Positions 51,870-61,281 of a stretch of DNA of 64,000 nucleotides are shown in pieces. A program made the position numbers and the translations under genes. Source of the stretch: CAZMNY01 sp964567745 (lineage in GTDB: Bacteria > Planctomycetota > Planctomycetia > Pirellulales > Pirellulaceae); NCBI GenBank assembly GCA_964567745.1, contig CAZMNY010000004.1:186001-250000 (forward strand), written 5' to 3'. The notes under the pieces were generated by a model that did no database searches, was not told the origin of the DNA, and saw nothing but the letters and a program-made list of their open reading frames with translations. The stretch's first letter is position 1. The number at the start of each line of letters is the position of its first letter.

Positions 51870-53366
51870 TTGGCTTTCCAACGCCGCAACGACGGATCGC
51901 AGGGCGATGAACCGCAGGACCCGTCAAGTATTCTGACTCGTAAACCGCCCTTTGACTTGGATGCCGAGGCGGGTGTGATAGGCAGTATTCTTTTGCTGCC
52001 CGATTTGGTTTGTGACGAAGTTGCTTTGATCTTGCGAGCGGACGACTTCTACGATGACGCGAATCGACGGTTGTTTACCCACCTCTTGGAAATGCACCAA
52101 GAGGGCTCGAAGATCGACATCACGATTCTTGTCAATCGACTTCGAAAATGTGGCGACTTTGAAGCGATTGGCGGCGCCGCCTATATCAAGCACGTCGGAG
52201 ATCTGGTCCCCAATGCAGCTCACTTTGCTTACTATGCGAAGATCGTTCGCGAAAAGGCAACGCTTCGCTCGTTGATCACCGCATCGACTGAAATCCTTCG
52301 CGATTCCTATGACGAGTCGAAGGACCCTAAACTTTTGCTGAGCGAGGCGGAGCAAAAAGTCTTTGCGATTCTGGACAGCCGAAGTTCGTCGTCCGTCTCG
52401 ACCATTCGCGACATTCTCGATCTAGCTATCGACCGAATCGACGCGAGAATGCGCGGCGAGCATACTGATGGCGGCGTGGAGACGCTTTTCGCCGACTTTG
52501 ATCAGATGACCGGCGGACTCCACAACTCGGAGCTTGTCATCTTGGCGGCTCGTCCAGCGATGGGGAAAACGGCGCTGGCGATGAACATCTCCGAGGCCGT
52601 TGCAGTTGAAGGCAACGCGCCGGTGCTGTTTGTCAGTCTGGAAATGTCGGGCATCGAATTGGCTGACCGAATGTTGTGCTCACGCGCCAAAGTCAACGGT
52701 CATCGGCTCCGAAACGGTACGATCAGCAACGACGATCGCCGGCGGCTGGTCGAAGTGGCCGGCGAGATTAGTCAAGCGCCACTCTACGTCGACGACTCGC
52801 CCAACCGAACCGTCAGTGAAATCTCCGCCGCCGCTCGCCGTATTCTCCGACGGGAAGATCGCTTGGGATTGATTGTGATCGACTATTTGCAGTTGATCGA
52901 ACCCGATAATCCCCGCGACCCTCGACAAGAACAGGTCGCCCGGATTGCCCGGCGCTTGAAGGGAATTGCCCGAGAGTTAGAAACGCCCGTGCTCTGCCTC
53001 GCCCAGTTAAACCGGCAGGCCGAGGAATCGAGGGACCATCGTCCGAAGCTGAGTCATTTGCGCGAGTCGGGTGCGATCGAACAAGATGCCGACGTCGTCA
53101 TGTTCGTGCATCGCGAAGAGTACTACCACCGCGGCGAAGAGCAGGCTCAGTTCGCTGGCCAAGCAGAAATCATTATTGCCAAGCAGCGTGCCGGGCCGGT
53201 CGGCGAAGTCGAATTGGTTTGGCGAAAAGAGTACACTCGCTTCGAAGACAAAGCGCCGGAGCGGCTCGACGAATTCGACCAATTCAACGCCGGAGTCGCA
53301 GAGAGCGTTCCTCCGTCGCCGCCCGCGATTGACGGCTTCCAACCGCCGCCGGATGACGACTTTTAG
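51870..53366 (+). CDS. dnaB: Replicative DNA helicase
   Basis: 498 residues from a TTG at 51870, preceded by GGAGGTGATC, a near-perfect complement of the 16S rRNA tail, six bases upstream. N-terminal DnaB domain (LDAEAGVIGSILLLPDLVCD) and RecA-like motor with Walker A ARPAMGKTALAM (about 228-239) and Walker B LIVIDYLQLIEPDN (about 331). The Walker A region is not interrupted by an intein. The gene has a Pro-rich acidic tail. Last in the housekeeping group. Confidence 0.97.
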   Translation: MAFQRRNDGSQGDEPQDPSSILTRKPPFDLDAEAGVIGSILLLPDLVCDEVALILRADDFYDDANRRLFTHLLEMHQEGSKIDITILVNRLRKCGDFEAIGGAAYIKHVGDLVPNAAHFAYYAKIVREKATLRSLITASTEILRDSYDESKDPKLLLSEAEQKVFAILDSRSSSSVSTIRDILDLAIDRIDARMRGEHTDGGVETLFADFDQMTGGLHNSELVILAARPAMGKTALAMNISEAVAVEGNAPVLFVSLEMSGIELADRMLCSRAKVNGHRLRNGTISNDDRRRLVEVAGEISQAPLYVDDSPNRTVSEISAAARRILRREDRLGLIVIDYLQLIEPDNPRDPRQEQVARIARRLKGIARELETPVLCLAQLNRQAEESRDHRPKLSHLRESGAIEQDADVVMFVHREEYYHRGEEQAQFAGQAEIIIAKQRAGPVGEVELVWRKEYTRFEDKAPERLDEFDQFNAGVAESVPPSPPAIDGFQPPPDDDF

Positions 53367-53683
53367 CGACCGATTCTCGAGATCGAAGACGCGGAGAGCG
53401 CGAAGACTTGTGCAGGAAAGCGAATTCGTTTCACCCGTCGCCGAAGGCAAGGCTGTGATTAATGGTGTAGGGGACATCGAAAATCAAGCAGAGGACTAAT
53501 CGACGAGCGAGATGGTCAGACACTTAGTCTTCCGGGCAGAATGGATTGCGGCTACGTCGCTCTGGGCTCTTTGTGGCCTGCGCCTCACGAAAGGTGCCGA
53601 CACCGCAACCTGACACCGCAACACGACGCCAACCAGAGACGATTCGAAACGGTTGGCGAGAATCATGACGGCAGGACAATCCG
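53367..53683. other. Intergenic region after dnaB
   Basis: 317 bases without a gene. A short direct repeat GACACCGCAAC occurs twice near 53600. No terminator with a T tract was seen. Confidence 0.35.
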
Positions 53684-55363
53684 ATGCGAAACGTTAACGT
53701 AGCCAATCGACTCTCGGCTCTTCCGACCCTCAGCGCTATCGTGCTCGCCTTCGCCGCGACACTCACGGTGAGCGAAGTCCTTGCGGAACGGCCTAAGCTG
53801 GTTGTTGTTGTCACGGTGGACCAACTTCCCTATTCGTATTTCACACGATTCGGCGACAACCTCGACGCGAGAGGCGTTTTCCGTCGGGTGGCGACCGAGG
53901 GCGCGTCGTACATTGATTGCAACTACGGTTCCGCGTTCACGATCACGGGGCCGGGGCACGCCACGCTTTCGACCGGCGCCAACCCTTGTGTCCATGGAAT
54001 TATCGACAACCGTTGGTACGTCCGCTCGCTTGGCGAAGTTGAGAACGTCGTCTTCGACGAGAACGTCGAGACAATTGGCGCTTCTGACGCGACGGGCGCT
54101 TCGCCGCGCAAGCTGCTGGCGCCAACTTTGGGAGACGCCCTGAAATTGGCGGAGGGCGATGGCGCGAAAGTGTTTTCGCTGGGGCTCAAGGATCGAGCCG
54201 CGATTTTCTCCGCGGGCCGGTTGGCGGACGGCGCCTTCTGGTTCGATTCGAAACATGGAGCGTGGGTGACGTCCACAGCGTACCGAAAAGATGTCCCGGG
54301 CTACCTTCGCAAGACAAGCGAAATCGTCAACGCCGACAGTTTCGCCGGCCAGGTTTGGGAACCGCTTTTGGCCGACAAGGCGTACAAGCCGCTTCGCCCC
54401 GATGACAGCGAAGTCGAGGCACCGTTGAATGAAATCAGTGCGGCATTTCCACACACTTTGCCGGCGGCGGACCACGAGCACTACTACTACCAATTGGCGG
54501 CATCGCCGTTCTTCAACCAGTACGTCTTGTTGTCGGCCGAGGCGATCGTTACGAATGAGCAGATGGGCAAGGACGCGACGCCCGACTTGCTTTGCATCAG
54601 TCTTTCGTCGAATGACTACGTCGGACACAACTTTGGCCCCTTTAGCAAAGAGGTCGAGGACATGTTTTACCGAACCGATCTTCAGTTGGGCCGGTTTGCT
54701 GATGTGCTCGATGCGAAAGTGGGCAAAGGCGAATGGGTCATGGCAATCTCGTCGGATCACGGTGTCGGCGCTAATCCGGTTTACGCGGCCAAATTGGGAC
54801 TGCTCGCCAAAGTCGATCCGCTGGGAGACCTGGAGCGAGTTCAGGCAATCCTGGAGAGCCAGTTGGCGGCGCGTTTCGGCGCCTTGGATGATGATCAGCC
54901 AACCTATGTGACCAATGTCGTTTCCAATCAAGTCTATCTGCGCGAGCGACATCCCAACTTGGCTGTCGGCCGGTTCGCGGAAGCTCAGCGACTGGTCCGA
55001 ACGATCATGCTTGCCCATTCAAGCGTTGTGGCGGCGGCCACACGCGATGACTTGTTAGCGAGCGGCGGCGCGGGTGGGATTCTTCATCAGAAGCTGTTCC
55101 GCGCTTTTCACCCGGACCGAAGCGGCGATGTCCTGTTCGTCTTGGCGCCGTACCAATACAAGACGTTCGGCTATAGCGCATCACACGGCAGTCCTTGGCG
55201 TTACGACACCCACGTGCCCATGATGTTGCTCGGAGGTGACGCCAATGGCAGTTTTGATCGGCCCGTTGACCCAACGATGCTGGCCCCCACCTTGGCTCGG
55301 CTGCTGAAGATTCCGCCGCCCGCCGCAGCTTTTTCCGAACCGCTTCACGAGACCTTGCCCTAG
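53684..55363 (+). CDS. PafA-like alkaline phosphatase superfamily protein
   Basis: 559 residues with a signal peptide (SALPTLSAIVLAFAATLT). Metal-site Asp in VVVTVDQLPYSYF near 46, the Thr nucleophile in FTITGPGHATLSTGANP (about 85-101), a second metal site in SSDHGVG near 360 and a distal YSASHGSPWRYDTHVPM (about 500). This is the order of PafA and type I phosphodiesterase/nucleotide pyrophosphatase-like enzymes that release phosphate outside the cytoplasm. Convergent with xerC (22 bases). Confidence 0.92.
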   Translation: MRNVNVANRLSALPTLSAIVLAFAATLTVSEVLAERPKLVVVVTVDQLPYSYFTRFGDNLDARGVFRRVATEGASYIDCNYGSAFTITGPGHATLSTGANPCVHGIIDNRWYVRSLGEVENVVFDENVETIGASDATGASPRKLLAPTLGDALKLAEGDGAKVFSLGLKDRAAIFSAGRLADGAFWFDSKHGAWVTSTAYRKDVPGYLRKTSEIVNADSFAGQVWEPLLADKAYKPLRPDDSEVEAPLNEISAAFPHTLPAADHEHYYYQLAASPFFNQYVLLSAEAIVTNEQMGKDATPDLLCISLSSNDYVGHNFGPFSKEVEDMFYRTDLQLGRFADVLDAKVGKGEWVMAISSDHGVGANPVYAAKLGLLAKVDPLGDLERVQAILESQLAARFGALDDDQPTYVTNVVSNQVYLRERHPNLAVGRFAEAQRLVRTIMLAHSSVVAAATRDDLLASGGAGGILHQKLFRAFHPDRSGDVLFVLAPYQYKTFGYSASHGSPWRYDTHVPMMLLGGDANGSFDRPVDPTMLAPTLARLLKIPPPAAAFSEPLHETLP

Positions 55364-55385
55364 CAGGATCGTCCCGTCCTCTGGG

Positions 55386-56321
55386 TTATTTCGCTCGCGG
55401 GTGCGCTTGCTCGTAGGCCTGTAGCAGACTGGCGGTGCTGACGTGGGTGTAGATCTGAGTCGTGACGAGACTCTTGTGGCCGAGCAGCTCTTGGACGCTG
55501 CGTATGTCGGCGCCTCGGTCGAGCAAATGGGTCGCGAAACTGTGACGCAGTGTGTGAGGCGACGTCCGTAGGTCGAGCCCCTGTAGCTTGAGATACTTTT
55601 CCAGCATTCGAGCCACGCTGCGAGTGGTCAGTCGTCGTCCGAATCGATTTGTAAACAGGGGGGCTAGCAGCTCTTGTTCTTCGTCCGCGGCCAAAACGCG
55701 TTTGCTAACCCAGCGTTTGATCGCCTTGATCGCGTAGGATCCCAGCGGTGCCAATCGCTCGCGTTTTCCCTTGCCTCGAACGCGTATCAAACCGGATTCG
55801 ACATCCAGGTCTCCGTCGTTCAAGCCGACTAACTCGCTGACACGCAGGCCGGCCGAGTAGATCGTCTCTAAGATAGCGCGGTCTCGCGCTCCCAAACTCG
55901 TGCTCAGCGGCGGCGCGTGAAGCAGCTTGGCGATTTCGTCAGTTGTCAGAAAGTGCGGGAGCTTGCGATCGGGGCGCGGGTTTCGCAGAGGTTTCGCCGG
56001 GTTGGTTTCGACGATTCCCTCACGCTGAGCGAATCGGAAGAAGCTTCGCAGACAAGCCAGGCGTCGCGCGATGGAACTCTTTGCGTAACCCGATTCATGC
56101 AGCGACGCCACGAAGGCTCGTAGGTCAAGCGGAGTCACCTCGGCGGGCGCTAGAATGCGACCGTTTGCCTGCTCGAAGAATTCGATCAGCAGCAGTAAGT
56201 CCTCTCGATAGGACTTGATCGTCAGCTCGGCAGCGTTCTTCTCGACTTGCATGAATCGAAAGAAACGATCGGCGTGGGCTTCCATCTCGGATTGGGCGGG
56301 CCTGGACGTCATGCGGCTCAC
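55386..56321 (-). CDS. xerC: Tyrosine recombinase XerC/XerD
   Basis: 311 residues. N-terminal SAM-like DNA-binding domain (about 15-100) and the catalytic set: Arg in SAGLRVSELVGL (about 160), Lys in RGKGKRERLAPLG (about 185), HTLRHSFATHLLDRGADIR (about 255), His in LGHKSLVTT and Tyr in IYTHVS (about 291). Resolves chromosome dimers at dif. A single chromosomal copy without phage context, so a house-keeping Xer protein. Confidence 0.93.
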   Translation of the reverse strand: MSRMTSRPAQSEMEAHADRFFRFMQVEKNAAELTIKSYREDLLLLIEFFEQANGRILAPAEVTPLDLRAFVASLHESGYAKSSIARRLACLRSFFRFAQREGIVETNPAKPLRNPRPDRKLPHFLTTDEIAKLLHAPPLSTSLGARDRAILETIYSAGLRVSELVGLNDGDLDVESGLIRVRGKGKRERLAPLGSYAIKAIKRWVSKRVLAADEEQELLAPLFTNRFGRRLTTRSVARMLEKYLKLQGLDLRTSPHTLRHSFATHLLDRGADIRSVQELLGHKSLVTTQIYTHVSTASLLQAYEQAHPRAK

Positions 56322-56390
56322 TCAAATACGGAATTCGTGCGCCGTTTCCCGCGAGATGACCGCGTCGGCTACGAGGAATTCGGTCTCAAC

Positions 56391-56645
56391 TCAAATGAAC
56401 TCATCATCAAGCGAGTTTTCCGAAGTGTGCGGGAGCGAGAATCGCCCAGTCGACTTTGCCGATTCTGTGGTTTGGCGAATCTTCTGACTCAAGACCGCTG
56501 CGTCGTACCACGTAAAACTCAACTCCGGATTGGACGCGTAGCGGCCCAATGTCCTCAGAGTTTCAGCTCGATTGTCGTCGTTGAACAAGAATATGTAGCG
56601 TTCTTCACCCTTAACGAGCGCGAGAACGTTGATGTCGTGGGTCAC
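56391..56645 (-). CDS. Small conserved-looking hypothetical protein
   Basis: 84 residues from a GTG at 56645 with GGAGG upstream at good distance. The sequence (HDINVLALVKGEERYIFLFN and RAETLRTLGRYASNPELSFT) has the alternating pattern of a small alpha/beta fold. No signal peptide or membrane segment. No family recognised, but the ribosome binding site and amino-acid pattern support a real gene. It lies between the CsgG-like lipoprotein gene and xerC. Confidence 0.7.
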   Translation of the reverse strand: MTHDINVLALVKGEERYIFLFNDDNRAETLRTLGRYASNPELSFTWYDAAVLSQKIRQTTESAKSTGRFSLPHTSENSLDDEFI

Positions 56646-56720
56646 GGTATGACCTCCATCCGTGTGTTGCGTTCCATCGCTCGCAGTTGCGGCGACCACG
56701 TCTTAACAATCGAAGCCGTG

Positions 56721-57923
56721 CTACCGCTCATATCGGTCAATCGGCCATCGCCACACCACTCGAGATTTCCCGGCACCGCCCCTTGCGGCCAAGGTTTCCG
56801 TCACGTGCAGATAGCAGCAAACGCGGACAAAATCCTCGCTTCGCTGCAAATAGGCTTGCCATCCGCCATATCGCGCGTCGTCCTTGAAGTAGAAATATTC
56901 CGACACCTGCTGGGTGAAATGTTCGTCATTACCGTCATAAAGTCGCGTGTGCGTAATGATCGGCTCGGCCTGAGCAATCAGTGGCGGCCGCGTTGGACTA
57001 GGGCCTTCCGGCAAAAATCCGATGGGATCCGGCCAGTCTGGGGGGAGCTCTTGGGCAGGCGGATAGCCACCCAATCCGCCAGGCCCGAGGTTGTGCGGAT
57101 CGGCAAGTCCGAGCGGAGCTGGTTGTCCGGTCGCCAATTCCTGGGCCTGATGCTGGCTCACTCGAAGGGCGGGGCGGCGCATGTTGCGAGCGTCGCCGGA
57201 ATCTTCGGATCCTCCCATGCCCGGCGGAATCTCCTCTGTCGGAGGGACCTCCCGCGAATCGGGTGAGTCGAGCGGCCCGGAGTCGCTTGGTCCAGGAGGC
57301 AGCATTGCTGGCTGCTGGTCTGCGGGGCCCGATGGTGCCAGGGAATGACGCGGCAGCGGGACTTTGAGGTAGTCGGGCGTCTGTGTTTTCAGCTGCTCTT
57401 TCGCCAATGCGAATTCGGCGTCATGAACAAGCCGATCAGGTATGTATTCTTCTTCCGCCGTCCCCCACGGCAAACCGTAACCAGGAGGAATCGGATGGAA
57501 CCCCGGGTTGGCCGCGTACCAGTGCACTCGCATTCCAAGCCGAGGCGGGTAGTACGGCGTGTATTCGGTAACAGCGCCTAGGACCACGACATCGACGTCG
57601 AGATGTTGAGCCAGCGCCTGTAGATCGGTGCCTTCATTGATCTCGATACCCATCGCGTCCATCTGCGTTCGAACGACGCCCAGCGGTTTGACTTCGAACC
57701 CCGGAAGTTTCTGAAGTTCGTTGTGATAGGCGACCGTGACTCGATCGGTGTCGAGCGTCGGTTCTTGGCTCTGATTGTTGAACGGAAGCACCGCCACCCG
57801 CTGAAGCTGGGGGAACGGATTGTGGATCTGGGGCTGGGATCGAATATCGGGAATCGCGGCACAGCCGAGAAGGCTGGCTGCCATCGAGAGGCAAACGAAG
57901 ATGGTGATGGCGCGATTGCGCAT
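56721..57923 (-). CDS. Lipoprotein with CsgG-like N-terminal domain
   Basis: 400 residues. Lipoprotein signal with lipobox ASLLGC at residues 16-21. An N-terminal domain with QRVAVLPFNNQSQEP and LDVDVVVLGAVTEYTPYYPP (about 40-130) resembles the CsgG/LpoB/GNA1162-type beta-sheet core. A long Pro-rich disordered linker (about 190-320) and a C-terminal FYFKDDARYGGWQAYLQR block follow. Probably outer-membrane anchored. Its function as a secretion or assembly factor is only a family-level guess. Confidence 0.78.
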   Translation of the reverse strand: MRNRAITIFVCLSMAASLLGCAAIPDIRSQPQIHNPFPQLQRVAVLPFNNQSQEPTLDTDRVTVAYHNELQKLPGFEVKPLGVVRTQMDAMGIEINEGTDLQALAQHLDVDVVVLGAVTEYTPYYPPRLGMRVHWYAANPGFHPIPPGYGLPWGTAEEEYIPDRLVHDAEFALAKEQLKTQTPDYLKVPLPRHSLAPSGPADQQPAMLPPGPSDSGPLDSPDSREVPPTEEIPPGMGGSEDSGDARNMRRPALRVSQHQAQELATGQPAPLGLADPHNLGPGGLGGYPPAQELPPDWPDPIGFLPEGPSPTRPPLIAQAEPIITHTRLYDGNDEHFTQQVSEYFYFKDDARYGGWQAYLQRSEDFVRVCCYLHVTETLAARGGAGKSRVVWRWPIDRYER

Positions 57924-58110
57924 TAGGAGCCTGTTTTGTCGCGGACGGGCCCCCCTGACCGCTTTGTTAGCCCAGCTTCACGTCCCATCAGGCCAATTGG
58001 CCGAAGTGTGTTGAGCAGTGCGGACGGTTTATCGGCAATCGAATCTGGCCGACTCCAACTAATCTGCTCAATCGACGTCCTCTAATCGGCTTTTTCTCAA
58101 CGCCCTTTTA

Positions 58111-58199
58111 TGTTGCGTCACCCTTCGGGGCAACGCGCAGGCGCGCGTTAAGACTCACGAGCCGAAAACGCCGGCATCTGAACACTGGACGATTTTCGT
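58111..58199 (-). repeat. Dispersed 3' element, copy C
   Basis: Reverse complement shares TCGTCCAGTGTTCAGATGCC, CGGCGTTTTCGGCTCGTGAG, TCTTAACGCGCG and a GCGCGTTGCC hairpin arm with copies A and B. It starts six bases after the stop of the PIG-L-like deacetylase gene, again in the sense direction of that gene. Confidence 0.65.
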
Positions 58200-58205
58200 G
58201 TCTCG

Positions 58206-58931
58206 CTAGATCAGTGACGCGAGGTCTTTCATGCCGATCGGCTCGCGACAGGTGAACGGTTCGCCATGGGCAACGCCGATCGTCTTTCCCCAATAGGCCG
58301 ATTCGTGGTGCAGTCGCTCGATGAAGGTTGGTGGTGTCTGCGGACGACCCTCGACAAACTGGCTGTGATAGCACTGAATGCTCGCAAGCTTGGATTCCCA
58401 GAAGGGGGAGACGTCGAGCACGAACGCGGGTTGAGGCACCAGCTTCAAGTGAACACAAAAGTAGTTGTAGATGCGTTGCGGGTGGTGTGGTTCGCCAGGC
58501 ATGTCGGTCTTGGACAGCTTGGCCCAAAATCGAGCTGCCTCGATCAACTGGGTGGCCGCCACATGATCGGGATGAGCGTCGACCCAGTACGGCGCAAAGA
58601 TCCATTTAGGCCGTGTGAGGCGAAATACGCTGGCCAGACTCGCGCGAGCCTCCAACGTCGGTTCGAGGCTGCGATTGGGCAGGTTCAGGTTGCCTCGCCA
58701 GTCGAGGTTGAGGATTTCAGTTGCTGCGGCGGTCTCTCTCTCGCGCGTCTCAATCGAACCGTGCGGCGTCGGCTCGCCGTCGGTCAGGTCGACCACGCCG
58801 ATCTTGAATCCCTGTTGTTTGAGCGAACAAATGGCGCCGCCCATTCCCAATTCGGCGTCGTCCGGATGCGGTGCGACGACAATCGCATCGAGCAGCGTTG
58901 CGATTTCACCTCGCGACACGGTCAAATTCAC
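58206..58931 (-). CDS. PIG-L family deacetylase (BshB1-like)
   Basis: 241 residues. Zn-dependent GlcNAc-type deacetylase: VVAPHPDDAELGMGGAICSL (about 18-37, metal ligands HPDD), DLTDGEPTPHGSIETRERET (about 49-68) and the second metal site DAHPDHVAA near 118. The length and RERE/HPDH arrangement match bacillithiol-biosynthesis deacetylase BshB1. No bshA or bshC is in the window, so the exact pathway stays open. Confidence 0.9.
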   Translation of the reverse strand: MNLTVSRGEIATLLDAIVVAPHPDDAELGMGGAICSLKQQGFKIGVVDLTDGEPTPHGSIETRERETAAATEILNLDWRGNLNLPNRSLEPTLEARASLASVFRLTRPKWIFAPYWVDAHPDHVAATQLIEAARFWAKLSKTDMPGEPHHPQRIYNYFCVHLKLVPQPAFVLDVSPFWESKLASIQCYHSQFVEGRPQTPPTFIERLHHESAYWGKTIGVAHGEPFTCREPIGMKDLASLI

Positions 58932-59097
58932 TCGAAGACTCCTGTGTTAGCAATCTGGGTAAGCAACTGGACAAGCATTGGTCGACAATTCGACTTGGCG
59001 CAAGTCGCCGATTCTGGGAAAAGTCGCCGCTACTTCGCAGAGACGGACCACGTTTCTGAATCAAGCCGTTTTGGCACACCAATAAAGGCGCCGGAAA

Positions 59098-59313
59098 ATG
59101 CACAGGCAACACGTGCGTAGCAGAGCACATCTCGTCTTCGCCGCGATGCTTGGCTTGATTCTACCCGCTTCTAGCTGCATGACGCCGACCCCAACCCAAA
59201 AAGACGCTTGGGATCGCTTGTTCCCCGCCAATCCAGAGGACGTCTTCGTCGACGACGCGGCGAGAGATATCGATCGCCGACTGTCGAAATCGTCATCGGC
59301 AATGGGGCTCTAA
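59098..59313 (+). CDS. Small lipoprotein, unknown function
   Basis: 71 residues with a lipoprotein leader (HLVFAAMLGLILPASSC, lipobox ASSC at about 24-27). The mature peptide is short and charged (DAWDRLFPANPEDVFVDDAA). No family recognised. The start is an ATG after a 166-base gap; no strong ribosome binding site. Confidence 0.6.
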   Translation: MHRQHVRSRAHLVFAAMLGLILPASSCMTPTPTQKDAWDRLFPANPEDVFVDDAARDIDRRLSKSSSAMGL

Positions 59314-59594
59314 AGCGAAGCTCGCTCTGAATCAATGAGAGCTGTCCATTCTTCGCGTCCTTGTTTTGGAAAGATCGATTCCAACTCGACGATCCGATCG
59401 ACATCCGCTGAGCCTCGAATCGCGTTGAGATGAAGAAGGCAGAGCGTCGTGCTCGTCCTTCCTAGGGCGTTGCCCCAGGCTACGATGAGGTTGGCCTTCG
59501 GCCGACAGGTACGGGGTGCCGTTGGTCTATGTTTCGTTCCTTCAGCCTTCGTTATTCCTTGTTCAATATTCGATATTCCCTTTGCTGTCGTTCG
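59314..59594. other. Intergenic region with REP-like stretch
   Basis: Contains GGGCGTTGCCCCAGGCTACG near 59464-59483 followed by TTGGCCTTCGGCCGA, a GC-rich double hairpin motif I associate with planctomycete intergenic repeats, and the AT-rich palindromic stretch TTCAATATTCGATATTCCC near 59562-59580. No gene was found. Confidence 0.45.
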
Positions 59595-59777
59595 CTAACT
59601 TTCCAATTCGGGAATGAGGTTATCGGCGCGGACATCTTGTCCATCCCAGTTCACTTGGCGGTCGCGGTAAATGAGGATGCGATGTTTGCTGCCGGGTAGC
59701 GACTGGGCGCTCTTCTTGGGCATCCACACTCGATGCTGTTCGAGCGCGCTGGCAAGTCTTGAATCGTTCAAGACCAA
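59595..59777 (-). CDS. Short open frame in phase after the plsC stop
   Basis: 60 codons from a TTG (59777), in the same frame as plsC and only five codons after its TAA. The residues (KHRILIYRDRQVNWDGQDVR, then ADNLIPELES) look protein-like, but no ribosome binding site is evident. It may be a small gene or an extension reached only by readthrough. Chance cannot be excluded. Confidence 0.35.
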   Translation of the reverse strand: MVLNDSRLASALEQHRVWMPKKSAQSLPGSKHRILIYRDRQVNWDGQDVRADNLIPELES

Positions 59778-59795
59778 GAGATCAACCTGAGACGC

Positions 59796-60653
59796 TTATC
59801 GAGCCGCGCGGCTCTGTTCACGCCCGGAGCGCTGACGGCGAATCCGTTTTGCTTCAGCCAGGTCGGCTCGAAGTTCTTCTTCGGTCGGCTTCCAGCGTCG
59901 GCCAGCGATTCGAGGTTCAAAATCGGGCTGACCTGCTAAGACCGCGACCTTCTGCATGCAATCTTGCATGATCCGTTTGAGTTCATCTCCATCAACTTCA
60001 AGGCCATAATACTCGTCGAGGTAAATCGGCTCGCCGACCTTAAGCTGTACCCGAGCCGGCATGAATAGCGGGCTCCAAGGAGTGCGGTCGTAGGGCGAAC
60101 CCTCGATGTAGCAGGGGATGATCGGCACTCTGGCCTTGATCGCAATCATCACGGCGCCGTGCCGACCTGGCAGCATCAGGGCCTCCGTCATGTTGATACG
60201 GCCCTCGGGGAACATCCCGATCAAACCGCCATTCTCGGCGCATTCAATGGCCGCCTTGGTCGCGTCGGTATCGATACCACCGCGTCGAACGGGAATGACT
60301 TGTAGGATCTTCAGGAAGCTGGAAAAGAGCGGGTTATTACAGAACTCCACGGCAACTAACCAGTGAATAACTCGCCGCGAGATGACTTGTAAGAAGATCG
60401 GGTCGATGCTGCTCCGGTGGTTGCAGATCAGAACCGCCCCAGATTCTGGAAGCGGGAGATCGGACGGCCGCCTGGTTCGCCACCAAAACCGAGTTAGGAC
60501 CTGAGCGCTCCACCAGAGCACATTCTGCATTGGAGAAAATGGCTTTCGAAACAGCTCTCGTACGACTTGAAATACAACGAACGCGCCGGCGAGCGAAAGA
60601 AACCCGATCGCGATCAGTTGCTGGTTCGACATGGAATTGACCAAGAAGTACAA
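59796..60653 (-). CDS. plsC: 1-acyl-sn-glycerol-3-phosphate acyltransferase
   Basis: 285 residues. N-terminal hydrophobic helix (IAIGFLSLAGAFVVFQVV), HX4D motif NHRSSIDPIFL (about 92-102), FPEGRINMTEALM (about 169) and PCYIEGSPYDRTPW (about 200), the standard PlsC blocks. Transfers the second acyl chain in phospholipid synthesis. The Arg-rich C-terminal tail (RRQRSGREQSRAAR) is longer than usual. Confidence 0.92.
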   Translation of the reverse strand: MYFLVNSMSNQQLIAIGFLSLAGAFVVFQVVRELFRKPFSPMQNVLWWSAQVLTRFWWRTRRPSDLPLPESGAVLICNHRSSIDPIFLQVISRRVIHWLVAVEFCNNPLFSSFLKILQVIPVRRGGIDTDATKAAIECAENGGLIGMFPEGRINMTEALMLPGRHGAVMIAIKARVPIIPCYIEGSPYDRTPWSPLFMPARVQLKVGEPIYLDEYYGLEVDGDELKRIMQDCMQKVAVLAGQPDFEPRIAGRRWKPTEEELRADLAEAKRIRRQRSGREQSRAAR

Positions 60654-60744
60654 GGTTCATCAAGAAAGTCGTCATCTGGCCGGACGGACAATAGAAGTCG
60701 TATCGCAGCTAGAATGACCGAAGGAAAAAAATCGGAGCGACCCA

Positions 60745-61245
60745 ATGATCATTGGCGTAGTCAGCGACACTCATGGCCACGAGCATTATACGCGCCAGGC
60801 GGTTCGCATGCTTGGGGCATTAGGCGTTGAGAGGATAATTCACTGCGGCGACATCGGTTCGGTGGCGATTCCACCCATGTTCCAGCAGTGGCCTACGGAC
60901 TTTGTGTTCGGTAACGTTGACGGAAATCGAGCCGAGTTGCAGCAGGCGATCGAAAAACATCCGGATCACTGCTGCCATGGTCGAGTCGCCACGATTCGAC
61001 TTCACGGGCGCACCATAACGGCGTTGCATGGTGATGATGCGACCGGACTTGAAGCAGCCTGCAACGATGACTCGAATGACCTTGTCTGCTTTGGCCACAC
61101 GCACCAATCTGAGTGTCAGAAAATTGGAAAAACGCTCGTTTTGAATCCTGGCGCACTCTACCGGGCTCGCCCGCATTCACTGGCGGTCGTCGACTTGGAG
61201 ACGATGGACGCCAATATTATCTCGCTAGCGGACCAAACTCGATAG
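60745..61245 (+). CDS. YfcE/MJ0936-type phosphodiesterase
   Basis: 166 residues of the calcineurin-like metallophosphoesterase fold: DTHGH (8-12), HCGDIG (33-38), GNVDGNRAEL (55-64), ALHGDD (94-99) and CFGHTHQSEC (115-124). The length and GNVDGN motif match the small YfcE-type family, which acts on phosphodiesters. No operon partner. Confidence 0.92.
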   Translation: MIIGVVSDTHGHEHYTRQAVRMLGALGVERIIHCGDIGSVAIPPMFQQWPTDFVFGNVDGNRAELQQAIEKHPDHCCHGRVATIRLHGRTITALHGDDATGLEAACNDDSNDLVCFGHTHQSECQKIGKTLVLNPGALYRARPHSLAVVDLETMDANIISLADQTR

Positions 61246-61281
61246 CCGACCGCCGGCGCTAGCATTCGATACAGAGACGCG

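Noticed and set aside
53663..55018. 451-codon minus-strand frame across the PafA-like gene
   Set aside because: Antisense shadow of a well-supported phosphatase gene; no motifs.
56247..57266. 339-codon plus-strand frame opposite the lipoprotein gene
   Set aside because: Antisense to the lipoprotein and the small hypothetical gene, which have a lipobox and a ribosome binding site; this frame has neither.
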